Shown: piece by piece, positions 11,229 through 19,555 of the stretch
Numbering within the stretch: position 1 is the first letter of the stretch
Layout of the letters: each line of letters opens with the position of its first letter
DNA from: AP-15 sp963701815
Lineage (GTDB): Bacteria > Pseudomonadota > Alphaproteobacteria > ATCC43930 > CGMCC-115725
Direction: 5' to 3'
DNA: 64,000 nucleotides
Assembly: GCA_963701815.1 (NCBI GenBank)
Contig: CAVPBN010000019.1
Span: forward strand, 16,469 to 80,468
Program-made: the position numbers and the translations under genes
Notes under the pieces: model-generated
The model's database searches: none
Told to the model about the DNA's origin: nothing
The model's input: only the letters and a program-made list of their open reading frames with translations

Positions 11229-12499
11229 TGGCGGTCGACGCACCGCCTGCCCGCATTCTCTCGCTCGATGCCAAGGCGGCGCCCGAGGCGCAGCCCGCTG
11301 CCGCGGCGGGCGTTGCCGGGCTCCCGGTTCGTTCGGGGAACGCCGGCGGGGTCGCAGCATGGCACGGCCGCCCCGCCGCATCAGGCAATACAATCGAGCA
11401 CCGCCGACGATTTCCTCTCGCTTGGCTGTCATTTTTGGGTATTGTGGTGCTGCCGGTCGCAACCATTGGGATCTATTATTTTCTGATTGCGGCCGACCAA
11501 TACGTCACGGAATTCCGGCTGGCCTTGCGCTCGCCCGAACCTGCACACGGTGACACGAGCGTTCTATTTCAAGCAAGCGCGGCACCGGCGCGGATTGGTC
11601 TGGATTCGTACATCGTCGTCCAATACATCGCCAGCCGCGCGATCGTCGACGATCTCGGCAGGACGCTCGACCTGCGCGCGATGTTCTCTACGGATAAGGC
11701 CGACTGGCCAGCCCGGCTGCACCTGCCGGCGTCGGTCGAGGAGCTGGTTACTTACTGGAAGGGTCAGGTCGACGCGTTTTTCGACGTCACCAACGGCACG
11801 ATCGTCGTGCGCGCCAGTGCCTTCACCGCGCCGGACGCGTTGCGCTTGGCACAGGGAATTCTGGGCTCGTCGGAGCGGCTGATCAACCAGCTATCCGCGC
11901 GAGCACGGCGCGACGCATTGCGCAGCTCGGAAAGCGAGGTGCATCTTGCCGAACAGCGACTGGCCGCGGCGCTCACCCATTTGCGTTATTTCCGAGACCG
12001 GCAAGGCCTGATCGATCCGCACAAAACCGCCGACGCGACCGCCGTGCGCGCCGGCGAAATCCGCGACGAACTGGTTCGCGCCGACACCGAACTGTCGACC
12101 TTGAAGCATTACATGCAGGATAGCGCACCAACGGTCGAGGTACTGAAATCGCGGATCCGCTCGCTGGAAGAACAACGCCGTTCGATCGAAGGCGAGGTGA
12201 CCGAGACCGAGAAAACGCGTTCGGCTGCGTTGTCGCGGGTGATGGGCGCGTATGAAGAGCTTGAGGGCGAACGCCACTTTGCCGAGAACGCCTATCAGCA
12301 TGCGCTCGAAGCGCTCGACCGGGCGCGGATCGACACGGACCGTCAGCAAATCTACATCGCCGATTTTGTCCCGCCGAGCTTGCCCGAAGAAGCGATTTAC
12401 CCGCGCCGGCTGCGCTCACTCGTCATAGCCGCCTCGATCGCCTTCGCCGTTTGGGCCATCGGCGCCCTGATCGTACGTTCAGTGCGGGATCATCTTTAG
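11228..12499 (+). CDS. Capsule polysaccharide export co-polymerase, KpsE/CtrB-like
   Basis: KpsE/CtrB proteins span the periplasm and link the inner-membrane ABC exporter to the outer-membrane channel. The 423-residue product has a cytoplasmic N-terminus of about 60 residues, a membrane helix at roughly 63-85 (LAWLSFLGIVVLPVATIG), a periplasmic domain with long coiled coils (AEQRLAAALTHLRYFRDRQG, VEVLKSRIRSLEEQRRSIEG) and a C-terminal membrane helix ending SVRDHL. PPSLPEEAIYPRRL just before the last helix is typical of the family. Translational coupling with the ATPase gene supports one export machine. No outer-membrane KpsD/Wza or KpsC/KpsS gene is seen here. Confidence 0.85.
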   Translation: MAVDAPPARILSLDAKAAPEAQPAAAAGVAGLPVRSGNAGGVAAWHGRPAASGNTIEHRRRFPLAWLSFLGIVVLPVATIGIYYFLIAADQYVTEFRLALRSPEPAHGDTSVLFQASAAPARIGLDSYIVVQYIASRAIVDDLGRTLDLRAMFSTDKADWPARLHLPASVEELVTYWKGQVDAFFDVTNGTIVVRASAFTAPDALRLAQGILGSSERLINQLSARARRDALRSSESEVHLAEQRLAAALTHLRYFRDRQGLIDPHKTADATAVRAGEIRDELVRADTELSTLKHYMQDSAPTVEVLKSRIRSLEEQRRSIEGEVTETEKTRSAALSRVMGAYEELEGERHFAENAYQHALEALDRARIDTDRQQIYIADFVPPSLPEEAIYPRRLRSLVIAASIAFAVWAIGALIVRSVRDHL

Positions 12500-12577
12500 C
12501 GTGCCCCCTGCTAACGAAAGACGCGGCGATCCTATCGACCGCTATCGGGGTCGATCGTCTCTGGGGAGAATGAAGCC

Positions 12578-14044
12578 ATGACAACGGTAGAGTTCGGATC
12601 GTCTGACAGGGCGTTGTCCTCTGCCGGTCTCTTCGGCAACTCGCTGTTTCGTTCCGCTCGCGGTGTGCTACGGCCCCGCTTGGCGCTGATCTCGACCTAC
12701 AGCGAACTATGCGGCATTGCTTCCTATACGCGAAGCCTCGAACGGCAGCTCAGCGACGTCTTTGACGTGACCGTTTTCGATTTGAACCAATATCTGCTGC
12801 GCAGCAGACATCGTCGGGTACGCCGGTTCGGCGACCGCCATATTCGAGACATCTGCCGGGAAATCAGCAAGTTCGACTCCGTCAATCTCCAATTGGAGTA
12901 CGGCACTTTGGGCCGTTCCAGCGTTGATGTTCACCGACGGTTTGGCTGGATCGTCCGGGCCGCAACGCGGCTCTCGGTCACTTTTCATACAATAAACCCG
13001 TCCGCCGATTTTGATTATCGAGAGTGGACCACGGAAATATTCAGTTTCAACTTCGCCAAGGCGATCGAGCTGAGAGCGAATTACCGCCGTAGCCACCTTC
13101 TATCGGTCGGGATCGCGAAGCGGCTTCGCCGTGCCCAGCGCCTCAAGCCCGTATCGGTGATCGTCCACACCCGCCGCGATCACGTCCACATGAAATACGT
13201 CCATGGCATGCGCAACGTCTACGACCATCCGTTGTCGTTTCTCAGCCTCACCGACTCCGTCGAAGTGCGGCGCGCCGCGTCCCGCAACAGGTTTTCGATC
13301 CTCGATCAGGCGCCAAACGACTGCAAACTGATCGGCGTGTTCGGCTTTCTCGGGCGCTACAAGGGGTTCGAAACGGTCGTTCGCGCGCTGCACCACTTGC
13401 CGAAGGAGTATCATCTGTTGATTTTTGGGGGTATTCACCCCAACGAAATCAAGCCGCACCAGCAGATCGATCCGGTACTGTCGTCGCTGTTCGATGCCGG
13501 GTTCATCGACACCAGCGTTGCCGAACGCGGCAGGACAAAACTGGGAAACGGAACTCCGGCCGTATCGATCGCCATCGAAGGTTCGATGCGGGATGTGCTG
13601 CTCGAACATCCCAAGGACCTTTCGCGTCGAATCCATTTTTTAGGAGCTACGAACGACGACGATTTCTTGGCGGGAATGGCTATCTGCGATGCGGTGGTGT
13701 TTCCTTACCTTGAGGTCGGCCAATCCTCATCGGGCCCGATCTCGCAATCGCTCGAACTCGGCTGCCGCGTCATCGCCTCGCGCACGCACGCGTTTTTGCA
13801 ATTTGGCAGTTACCACCAAAATATGATCGAATACTTCGACATCGGCAATCACCTCGAACTTGCCGAGCGAATTCTCTCGCGTCCGCAATTCGACGCCCGG
13901 GCCCGGCTCCTCGCCTACAATACCGAGACCAACAAGGCGGTCTATCTGGCGGCAAATGGCGGCCGAGCCGGCACCGAAGCGTCGACCGCCGTTCCCGGCT
14001 GCGCGAGGCGGCCCGAGCCGAGCCCGATTGTCGGCGTGCCCTAA
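12578..14044 (+). CDS. Glycosyltransferase, GT4-like (family 1 fold)
   Basis: The 488-residue product has a GT-B layout. The N domain contains SELCGIASYTRSLERQL, a nucleotide-sugar GT signature in which the glycine-rich loop follows the first strand. The C domain starts at about GVFGFLGRYKGFETVVRALHHLP and contains LLIFGGIHP, RIHFLGATNDDDFLAGMAICDAV, then SSSGPISQSLELGCRVIAS in place of the usual E-x7-E loop. The ribosome-binding site GGGGAGAATGAAGCC leads to ATG 12578, 78 bases after the KpsE-like gene, so it probably belongs to the same capsule operon. Donor and acceptor sugars are unknown. Confidence 0.75.
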   Translation: MTTVEFGSSDRALSSAGLFGNSLFRSARGVLRPRLALISTYSELCGIASYTRSLERQLSDVFDVTVFDLNQYLLRSRHRRVRRFGDRHIRDICREISKFDSVNLQLEYGTLGRSSVDVHRRFGWIVRAATRLSVTFHTINPSADFDYREWTTEIFSFNFAKAIELRANYRRSHLLSVGIAKRLRRAQRLKPVSVIVHTRRDHVHMKYVHGMRNVYDHPLSFLSLTDSVEVRRAASRNRFSILDQAPNDCKLIGVFGFLGRYKGFETVVRALHHLPKEYHLLIFGGIHPNEIKPHQQIDPVLSSLFDAGFIDTSVAERGRTKLGNGTPAVSIAIEGSMRDVLLEHPKDLSRRIHFLGATNDDDFLAGMAICDAVVFPYLEVGQSSSGPISQSLELGCRVIASRTHAFLQFGSYHQNMIEYFDIGNHLELAERILSRPQFDARARLLAYNTETNKAVYLAANGGRAGTEASTAVPGCARRPEPSPIVGVP

Positions 14045-14218
14045 TCTCCTTCAAGATACGACTGCACCCCCGACAACCGCCGCCGGCAGTCGCGTCGCGC
14101 CGCCCTTCGCTTGCTTTCGTCCATGGGCGCCGATATAAGCCGGCGCACGAGCGGGCCGGCAACGGTCCGCCGGATCAATTCAAACCGCGGCAAGCCCCGC
14201 GCCGACACGGACGGTCAG

Positions 14219-14422
14219 ATGCCCAAGCTCAAGAGCAAAAGCGGTGCCAAGAAGCGCTTCGGACGCACCGCCAGCGGCAAGATCAAGCGGAATTGGGGCT
14301 ACAAGCGCCACCGGCTGATCAGTAAGTCCAAGCAGGGAAAGCGTCTGCGTCGCGGCACGACGACCCTCGAAAAGGGCGACGCCCAGCTGGTATTGACCTA
14401 TCTGCCGTATCTGCGGGGCTGA
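14219..14422 (+). CDS. rpmI: 50S ribosomal protein L35
   Basis: L35 is a small basic protein of the large ribosomal subunit. The 67-residue sequence MPKLKSKSGAKKRF...TASGKIKRNWGYKRH...LISKSKQGKRLRRGTT and the end VLTYLPYLRG match the family fully. ATG 14219 is chosen because the conserved N-terminus starts there, although the frame stays open upstream. rplT follows after three bases. The usual upstream partner infC is absent: the capsule cluster occupies that position. Confidence 0.97.
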   Translation: MPKLKSKSGAKKRFGRTASGKIKRNWGYKRHRLISKSKQGKRLRRGTTTLEKGDAQLVLTYLPYLRG

Positions 14423-14425
14423 GCG

Positions 14426-14812
14426 ATGGCACGCGTCAAACGAGGGGTTACCGCCCACGCCAGGCACCGCAAGGTTCTTGATCTCGCCAAGGGTTATCGG
14501 GGTCGTGGCGGCACCGCCTATCGAGTCGCGATCGAGAAGGTCGAGAAGGCATTGCGCTACACCTATCGCGACCGGCGCAACCGCAAACGCGATTTCAGGG
14601 CGTTGTGGATTCAACGCATAAACGCCGGCGTCCGCGAGCACGGCCTGACCTACTCGCAATTCATGCACGGCATCAAGCTCGCCGGGCTCGATCTCGACCG
14701 CAAGGTGTTGTCCGACATCGCGATCCGCGAGCCCGACGCGTTCGCCGGGATCGTGTCGACCGCGCGCGGGGCGCTGCCGAGAGAGCATGCGGCGGCGGCA
14801 GCCGCCGCCTGA
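14426..14812 (+). CDS. rplT: 50S ribosomal protein L20
   Basis: L20 binds 23S rRNA early in 50S assembly and in many bacteria represses its own operon. The 128-residue protein begins MARVKRGVTAHARHRKVL and contains AKGYRGRGGTAYRVA, YRDRRNRKRDFRALWIQRIN and SQFMHGIKLAGLDLDRKVLSDIA, all family hallmarks. A short alanine run ends the protein. It follows rpmI by three bases, with a hairpin terminator or attenuator between it and pheS. Confidence 0.97.
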   Translation: MARVKRGVTAHARHRKVLDLAKGYRGRGGTAYRVAIEKVEKALRYTYRDRRNRKRDFRALWIQRINAGVREHGLTYSQFMHGIKLAGLDLDRKVLSDIAIREPDAFAGIVSTARGALPREHAAAAAAA

Positions 14813-14980
14813 CCGGTCGCCTTATAAATGAAGCAAACGACACCGCTTCGCTTCGGGTTATCTCGGGGCGGGCGGAGGCTCATTTCGGCGTTGGCTACCA
14901 GTAGCCGATATGACGACGAGGAGCGATTTACCGCCGGGCGAGTTCGCTAGGCCCCACGCAGACCGGTCAAAAGGTACAGA

Positions 14981-15005
14981 GGGGCCGCATTGTTCGGCCC
15001 CTTTT
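14981..15005 (+). terminator. Rho-independent terminator, or pheST attenuator
   Basis: A perfect 7-bp stem (GGGGCCG at 14981-14987, CGGCCCC at 14995-15001) with a 7-base loop is followed by TTTT. It ends 26 bases before the pheS start, so it may terminate rplT transcripts or act as an attenuator for pheST. The short upstream frame starting at 14829 holds only two Phe codons, so classical leader-peptide attenuation is not well supported. Confidence 0.7.
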
Positions 15006-15030
15006 CATTTGCGCGTTCGGGAATGAAGAG

Positions 15031-16140
15031 ATGGATGACGAGATCCGACTTGAAGACATGAATACGCTGATCGAAACGGCTACTGCCGAAATCGAAGCGG
15101 CGACCTTTCCGGAAATCCTCGAAGCGGTCCGCGTCAGATATCTGGGACGGAATGGCAAATTAACTGTTGCGATGCGCCGCCTTGGTCAGCTCGCCCCGGA
15201 AGTCCGGCGCGTCTACGGCGTCCAGTTCAACAACGTAAAGGATTGGCTCACCGCCGCCATCAGCAGGCGCGCCGCCGAACTGGCGCGGGCGGCGTTGGAA
15301 CAGCGGCTCGCGACCGAGCGCATCGATGTGACGCTCCCGGTGCGATTCGCCGGCGATGGGCGGATCCATCCGATCAGCCAGACGATCGACGAGATTGTCG
15401 CGATCTTTGGCGAGATGGGCTTTGTCATGGCGGAGGGGCCGCATATCGAAGAGGATTTCTACAACTTTACCGCTCTAAACATTCCGCCAGAGCACCCGGC
15501 GCGACAGGAGCACGACACCTTCTACTTGCCGGAGCGGGCGGACGGCACCCGGCTCGTGTTGCGTACTCATACTTCGCCGGTGCAGATCCGTACGATGCTG
15601 GCGCAGCGACCTCCGATCCGGATCATCGTCCCCGGGCGGACCTTTCGCTGCGACCATGACGCGACGCATTCGCCGATGTTCCATCAAGTCGAGGGGCTGG
15701 TCATCGACCGCACGGCGCATATGGGTCACCTAAAAGGTTGCCTGATCGAGTTCTGCCGCGCCTTCTTCGGTCTCGACGATCTGCCGGTGCGGTTTCGGCC
15801 CAGCTATTTTCCGTTCACCGAGCCGTCGGCCGAAGTCGACATCGGCTGCTCGCGCCGCGGCGGCGAATTGAAGATCGGCGCCGGCGGCGACTGGCTCGAA
15901 ATCCTCGGCAGCGGCATGGTCCATCCGCAGGTGCTGAAGAATTGCGGCATCAACCCAGCCGAATTTCAGGGCTTCGCGTTCGGCATGGGGATCGAACGGG
16001 TGGCGATGCTCAAATATGGCATTGCCGATTTGCGGACTTTCTACGAGTTCGATCTGCGCTGGCTGCGCCATTACGGCTTTTTACCCCTCGACATTCCCTC
16101 GCTCGTCCGTGGCGCGCTTCCGGCGGGGACCGGGTCATGA
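15031..16140 (+). CDS. pheS: Phenylalanyl-tRNA synthetase alpha subunit
   Basis: PheS carries the catalytic site that charges tRNA-Phe, as part of an alpha2-beta2 enzyme. The 369-residue protein has the N-terminal coiled coil, the LPVRFAGDGRIHPISQTIDEI linker and class II motifs: motif 1 around FGEMGFVMAEGP, motif 2 around PGRTFRCDHDATHSPMFHQVEG, and motif 3 in GFAFGMGIERVAMLKYGI. ATG 15031 follows GAAGAG closely. ATG 15058 is an alternative that keeps the conserved N-terminus. Its TGA overlaps the pheT start. Confidence 0.96.
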   Translation: MDDEIRLEDMNTLIETATAEIEAATFPEILEAVRVRYLGRNGKLTVAMRRLGQLAPEVRRVYGVQFNNVKDWLTAAISRRAAELARAALEQRLATERIDVTLPVRFAGDGRIHPISQTIDEIVAIFGEMGFVMAEGPHIEEDFYNFTALNIPPEHPARQEHDTFYLPERADGTRLVLRTHTSPVQIRTMLAQRPPIRIIVPGRTFRCDHDATHSPMFHQVEGLVIDRTAHMGHLKGCLIEFCRAFFGLDDLPVRFRPSYFPFTEPSAEVDIGCSRRGGELKIGAGGDWLEILGSGMVHPQVLKNCGINPAEFQGFAFGMGIERVAMLKYGIADLRTFYEFDLRWLRHYGFLPLDIPSLVRGALPAGTGS

Positions 16141-18527
16141 AGGCGACGCTCAGCTGGTTAAAGACCCATCTCGACACCGACGCCTCGGTGGCGCTTGTCG
16201 TCGAGCGGCTGGTGATGCTCGGCCATGATGTCGAAGGTGTCGAGAACCGTGCAGCCGGCCTCGAACCCTTCGTAGTGGCGGCGGTGGTGCGGGCGGATCC
16301 CCACCCGAATGCCGACCGACTCAAAATTTGCGTGGTTGACACCGGCGAGGCGCAAATCCAGGTCGTCTGCGGCGCGCCGAATGCGCACGCGGGGATGAAA
16401 GGGGTTTTCGCCCCCGTAGGTACGGTGATCCCGCGCACCGGAACGGTGCTCAAGGAGACGTCGATCCGCGGCGTCCTTTCTCGCGGAATGCTGTGCTCGG
16501 CCGATGAACTCGCCCTCGGCGACGATCGCGACGGCATCATCGAGGTCGCGTCGCAGGCGCCGATCGGGTCGCGATATGTCGATTGGCTGGGTCTCGACGA
16601 CCCGATCATCGACCTCAAAGTCACGCCGAACCGCGCCGACTGCCTCGGCGTCCGCGGGATCGCCCGGGATCTGGCGGCGGCCGGGCTCGGGCATCTGCAG
16701 CCGCTGTATGCGACGCCGGTCCGCAGCGCATTCCGCTCGCCGATCGCCATCCATATTGAGGAACGTTCGGCCTGCCCGCTGTTTCTCGGGCGTCACCTGC
16801 GCGGCGTCAGGAACGGGCCGAGCCCGGCCTGGCTGCGACGGCGGCTCGAAACGATCGGATTGCGGCCGATTTCAGCGCTGGTCGACGTGACCAATTTCCT
16901 GACCTTCGATCTCAACCGGCCGCTGCACGTCTTCGATGCCGGACGTCTCGATGGCGATCTCAGTGTGCGCTTCGCCCGGCCCGGAGAGACCTTGCTCGCT
17001 CTCAACGGCCAGGAATACGCCCTCGATCCGGAGGTCACCGCGATCGCGGATCGGGCCGGAGTGCGGAGCCTCGGCGGCGTTATCGGCGGCGAGGCCACCG
17101 GCTGCACCGAAGCGACGACTGAGGTATTCATCGAAGCGGCGCTGTTCGATCCGATCCGCACCGCGGCAACCGGCCGCAAGCTGAACATCGCCAGCGACGC
17201 GCGTTATCGCTTTGAGCGCGGCCTCGACCCGGCCTTCGTCACCGACGGGATCAAGATCGCGACGCGGCTGATACTCGATCTGTGCGGCGGCGAGGCGTCG
17301 GAGATCGTCACTGCCGGCGCGGTGCCCGAATGGCGGCGGCGCTATGTGTTGCGCGCCGGGCGCCCGGCGAGCCTTGGCGGCCTCGACGTACCGACGCAGC
17401 AAAGCGCCGCCATCCTGACCGCACTCGGTTTTGGAGTCGAGCAGTTAGCCGGCGGCGATCTGTCGGTCGACCCGCCATCCTGGCGCGGCGACATCGAGGG
17501 CGAGGCCGACCTTGTCGAAGAGGTGTTGCGGGTCAAGGGGTACGACTACATCCCCGCGGTGCCGCTGTTTCGCGAGAGTTCATTGCCGCCTCCGGCATTG
17601 ACGCCGGCGAGGCGACGCTCCGAACTCGTCCGGCGTACTATCGCCCAACGCGGGCTGACCGAGACCGTCTCGTTTTCGTTCATCGCGCAGCGCGAGGCCG
17701 AATTGTTCGGCGGCGGCCAACCCGCGCTGCGCCTGGTCAATCCAATCAGCGCCGATCTAGACGCAATGCGCCCGTCGCTGTTGCCGGGGCTGGTCGCCGC
17801 GGCCCGCCGCAACGCAGATCGCGGCCTTGCCAATTCAGCACTGTTCGAACTGGGGCCTATCTATCATGACGACACTCCCGATGGGCAGGTGCTGGTCGCC
17901 GCGGGATTGCGCGCCGGGCAGAGCGGTCCCAGGCAATGGCGCATGCCGGGGCGCGATGTCGATCTTTTCGACGTCAAGGCCGATGCCCTCGCAGCACTTG
18001 CCGCCATGGGTGCACCGGCCGCCAAATTGCAGGCGACGGCCGACGAGCTGCCGGGCTGGTATCATCCGGGCCGTGCCGGCCTGCTGCGGCTCGGGCCGAA
18101 GGTGCTCGGCGCCTTTGGCGAGCTGCACCCGGCGGTGCTCGAAGCGCTCGATGCGCGGGCGCCGATGGCCGGGTTCGAGGTGCTCCTCGACGGGGTTCCG
18201 GAGCTGCGCTCGGCGCACATCAACCCGCCCCCTCTCCTTTCGATATTCCAGCCGGTCGAGCGCGATTTCGCCTTTGTGGTCGACCGCAACCTCCCGGCCG
18301 AGACGTTGTTGCGCGCCGCCCGCGGCGCCAACCGGGAGCTCGCTGCCGAAATTCGCCTGTTCGACGTCTATGAGGGCGTCGGCCTGCCGGAAGGCAAGAA
18401 ATCGCTTGCCATAACCGTCGTCTTGCAGCCGCAGCAGCACACCCTGACCGACGCCGAGATCGAAGTCTTTTCGGCCAGACTCGTCGCCCGGGTCGAAAAG
18501 GCAACCGGTGGCAGCCTGCGGCGGTGA
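16137..18527 (+). CDS. pheT: Phenylalanyl-tRNA synthetase beta subunit
   Basis: PheT binds the tRNA and edits mischarged Tyr-tRNA-Phe. From ATG 16137, which overlaps the pheS stop, the product is 796 residues. Domains in order are MKATLSWLKTHLD (B1), an EMAP-like tRNA-binding domain with ADPHPNADRLKICVVDTG, the B3/B4 editing region (ALVDVTNFLTFDLNRPLHVFDA), the B5 domain, the catalytic-like core with LRLVNPISADLDAMRPSLLPGL and a C-terminal ferredoxin-fold anticodon-binding domain. Length and order match the bacterial family. Confidence 0.96.
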   Translation: MKATLSWLKTHLDTDASVALVVERLVMLGHDVEGVENRAAGLEPFVVAAVVRADPHPNADRLKICVVDTGEAQIQVVCGAPNAHAGMKGVFAPVGTVIPRTGTVLKETSIRGVLSRGMLCSADELALGDDRDGIIEVASQAPIGSRYVDWLGLDDPIIDLKVTPNRADCLGVRGIARDLAAAGLGHLQPLYATPVRSAFRSPIAIHIEERSACPLFLGRHLRGVRNGPSPAWLRRRLETIGLRPISALVDVTNFLTFDLNRPLHVFDAGRLDGDLSVRFARPGETLLALNGQEYALDPEVTAIADRAGVRSLGGVIGGEATGCTEATTEVFIEAALFDPIRTAATGRKLNIASDARYRFERGLDPAFVTDGIKIATRLILDLCGGEASEIVTAGAVPEWRRRYVLRAGRPASLGGLDVPTQQSAAILTALGFGVEQLAGGDLSVDPPSWRGDIEGEADLVEEVLRVKGYDYIPAVPLFRESSLPPPALTPARRRSELVRRTIAQRGLTETVSFSFIAQREAELFGGGQPALRLVNPISADLDAMRPSLLPGLVAAARRNADRGLANSALFELGPIYHDDTPDGQVLVAAGLRAGQSGPRQWRMPGRDVDLFDVKADALAALAAMGAPAAKLQATADELPGWYHPGRAGLLRLGPKVLGAFGELHPAVLEALDARAPMAGFEVLLDGVPELRSAHINPPPLLSIFQPVERDFAFVVDRNLPAETLLRAARGANRELAAEIRLFDVYEGVGLPEGKKSLAITVVLQPQQHTLTDAEIEVFSARLVARVEKATGGSLRR

Positions 18528-18639
18528 GTAGGGTCCGAATTCGAGGATATCATCCGGGGAACCAGGCAAGGTTGTCGTTGTTGTTCGTCTGGCGCTTGAT
18601 GGGCTCTCGACTTGGCAGGCACCCAAGGAGGACCGAAAA

Positions 18640-19038
18640 ATGATTGCGATCCCCGACGAATACCTCGACCTGGTGACACACAAAAAGGCGTTCGCCAATC
18701 TGGCGACGATCATGCCGGACGGATCGCCGCAGGTGACCCCGGTCTGGGTCGACTATGCCGATGGCATGATCCGGATCAACACCGCCAAGGGCCGCGTCAA
18801 GGCGCGCAATCTGCAGCCGAGCGCGGCCGTCGCGCTGGCGATCTTGGATCCGGACAACGCCTACCGCTACGTCCAGATCCGCGGCCGGGTCGCGAGTGTG
18901 CGCGAGGAAGGCGCCGACCCTCATATCGACTCGCTGGCCAAGAAATATCTCGGCAAGGACAGCTACCCGTTCCGGCAACCGGGCGAGGTAAGGGTAATGT
19001 ACGAGATCGAGCCGGTAAGGGTATCGGGCATGGGCTAA
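18640..19038 (+). CDS. PPOX-class flavin/F420-dependent oxidoreductase
   Basis: The 132-residue product has the split-barrel fold of the pyridoxamine-phosphate-oxidase superfamily: AFANLATIMPDGSPQVTPVWVDYADG, then INTAKGRVKARNLQ and AYRYVQIRGRVASV. This is the Rv1155-like subgroup that uses F420 or FMN with unknown substrates. A very strong ribosome-binding site (AAGGAGGA) precedes ATG 18640. The gene stands alone after pheT and is convergent with the dioxygenase beta-subunit gene, so no pathway can be read from context. Confidence 0.8.
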   Translation: MIAIPDEYLDLVTHKKAFANLATIMPDGSPQVTPVWVDYADGMIRINTAKGRVKARNLQPSAAVALAILDPDNAYRYVQIRGRVASVREEGADPHIDSLAKKYLGKDSYPFRQPGEVRVMYEIEPVRVSGMG

Positions 19039-19071
19039 GCCTGCAAGCTTAGCTGGAATCGTACCCCGCCG

Positions 19072-19551
19072 TTACAGCGGGATCGCCAGCAGGGTGTCGA
19101 TCTGGCGGCTGTCGAGGATCACCTCTTTGCGGGCGTATTTCCAAGCGTCGCCGTCGCGCACGACCCGATCGCGATAGTGCCCGGCGGCGAATATCGTCAT
19201 CTCGCCATCCTGCATCGTCCGCACTACCAGAAAATTGGCGATGAGATCCAGCCCTTGCGGGGCAGTCCCGACGATATTGATCGACGACACCAAGTGACGA
19301 TAACTCTGCGGCTCGTAAATGTTGGCCTCGCGCAACGCGCTGACCCGGTCTTTCAGCATGTTCTTCGAGGTCGCGTGGATCAGCCCCAGCGGCATCCCCG
19401 CCGCAAAATTCTCAGCCGACCTGATCCGGTAGAAACAATTTTCGATGAAGAAATCGGGCCAGTGTTCGAGTTCGTCACCGTCGAGGCAGTGGACGTAATC
19501 GGTGTAGAGCTGCTCCAATTCCAGCCGCCGCACCACCGTCCCGAGATCCAT
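19072..19551 (-). CDS. Aromatic-ring-hydroxylating dioxygenase, beta subunit
   Basis: The 159-residue product has the cone-shaped NTF2-like fold of small Rieske dioxygenase subunits: LEQLYTDYVHCLDGDELEHWPDFF, then NCFYRIRSAENF, VSSINIVG and ILDSRQIDTLLAIPL. The beta subunit stabilises the alpha3-beta3 hexamer. The gene starts four bases after the alpha-subunit stop, so the two are one transcription unit. Confidence 0.88.
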   Translation of the reverse strand: MDLGTVVRRLELEQLYTDYVHCLDGDELEHWPDFFIENCFYRIRSAENFAAGMPLGLIHATSKNMLKDRVSALREANIYEPQSYRHLVSSINIVGTAPQGLDLIANFLVVRTMQDGEMTIFAAGHYRDRVVRDGDAWKYARKEVILDSRQIDTLLAIPL

Positions 19552-19555
19552 CGCC

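Noticed and set aside
14829..14951. Possible leader peptide for pheST attenuation
   Set aside because: The frame has only two Phe codons and no run of them, so it does not resemble a phenylalanine-sensing leader.
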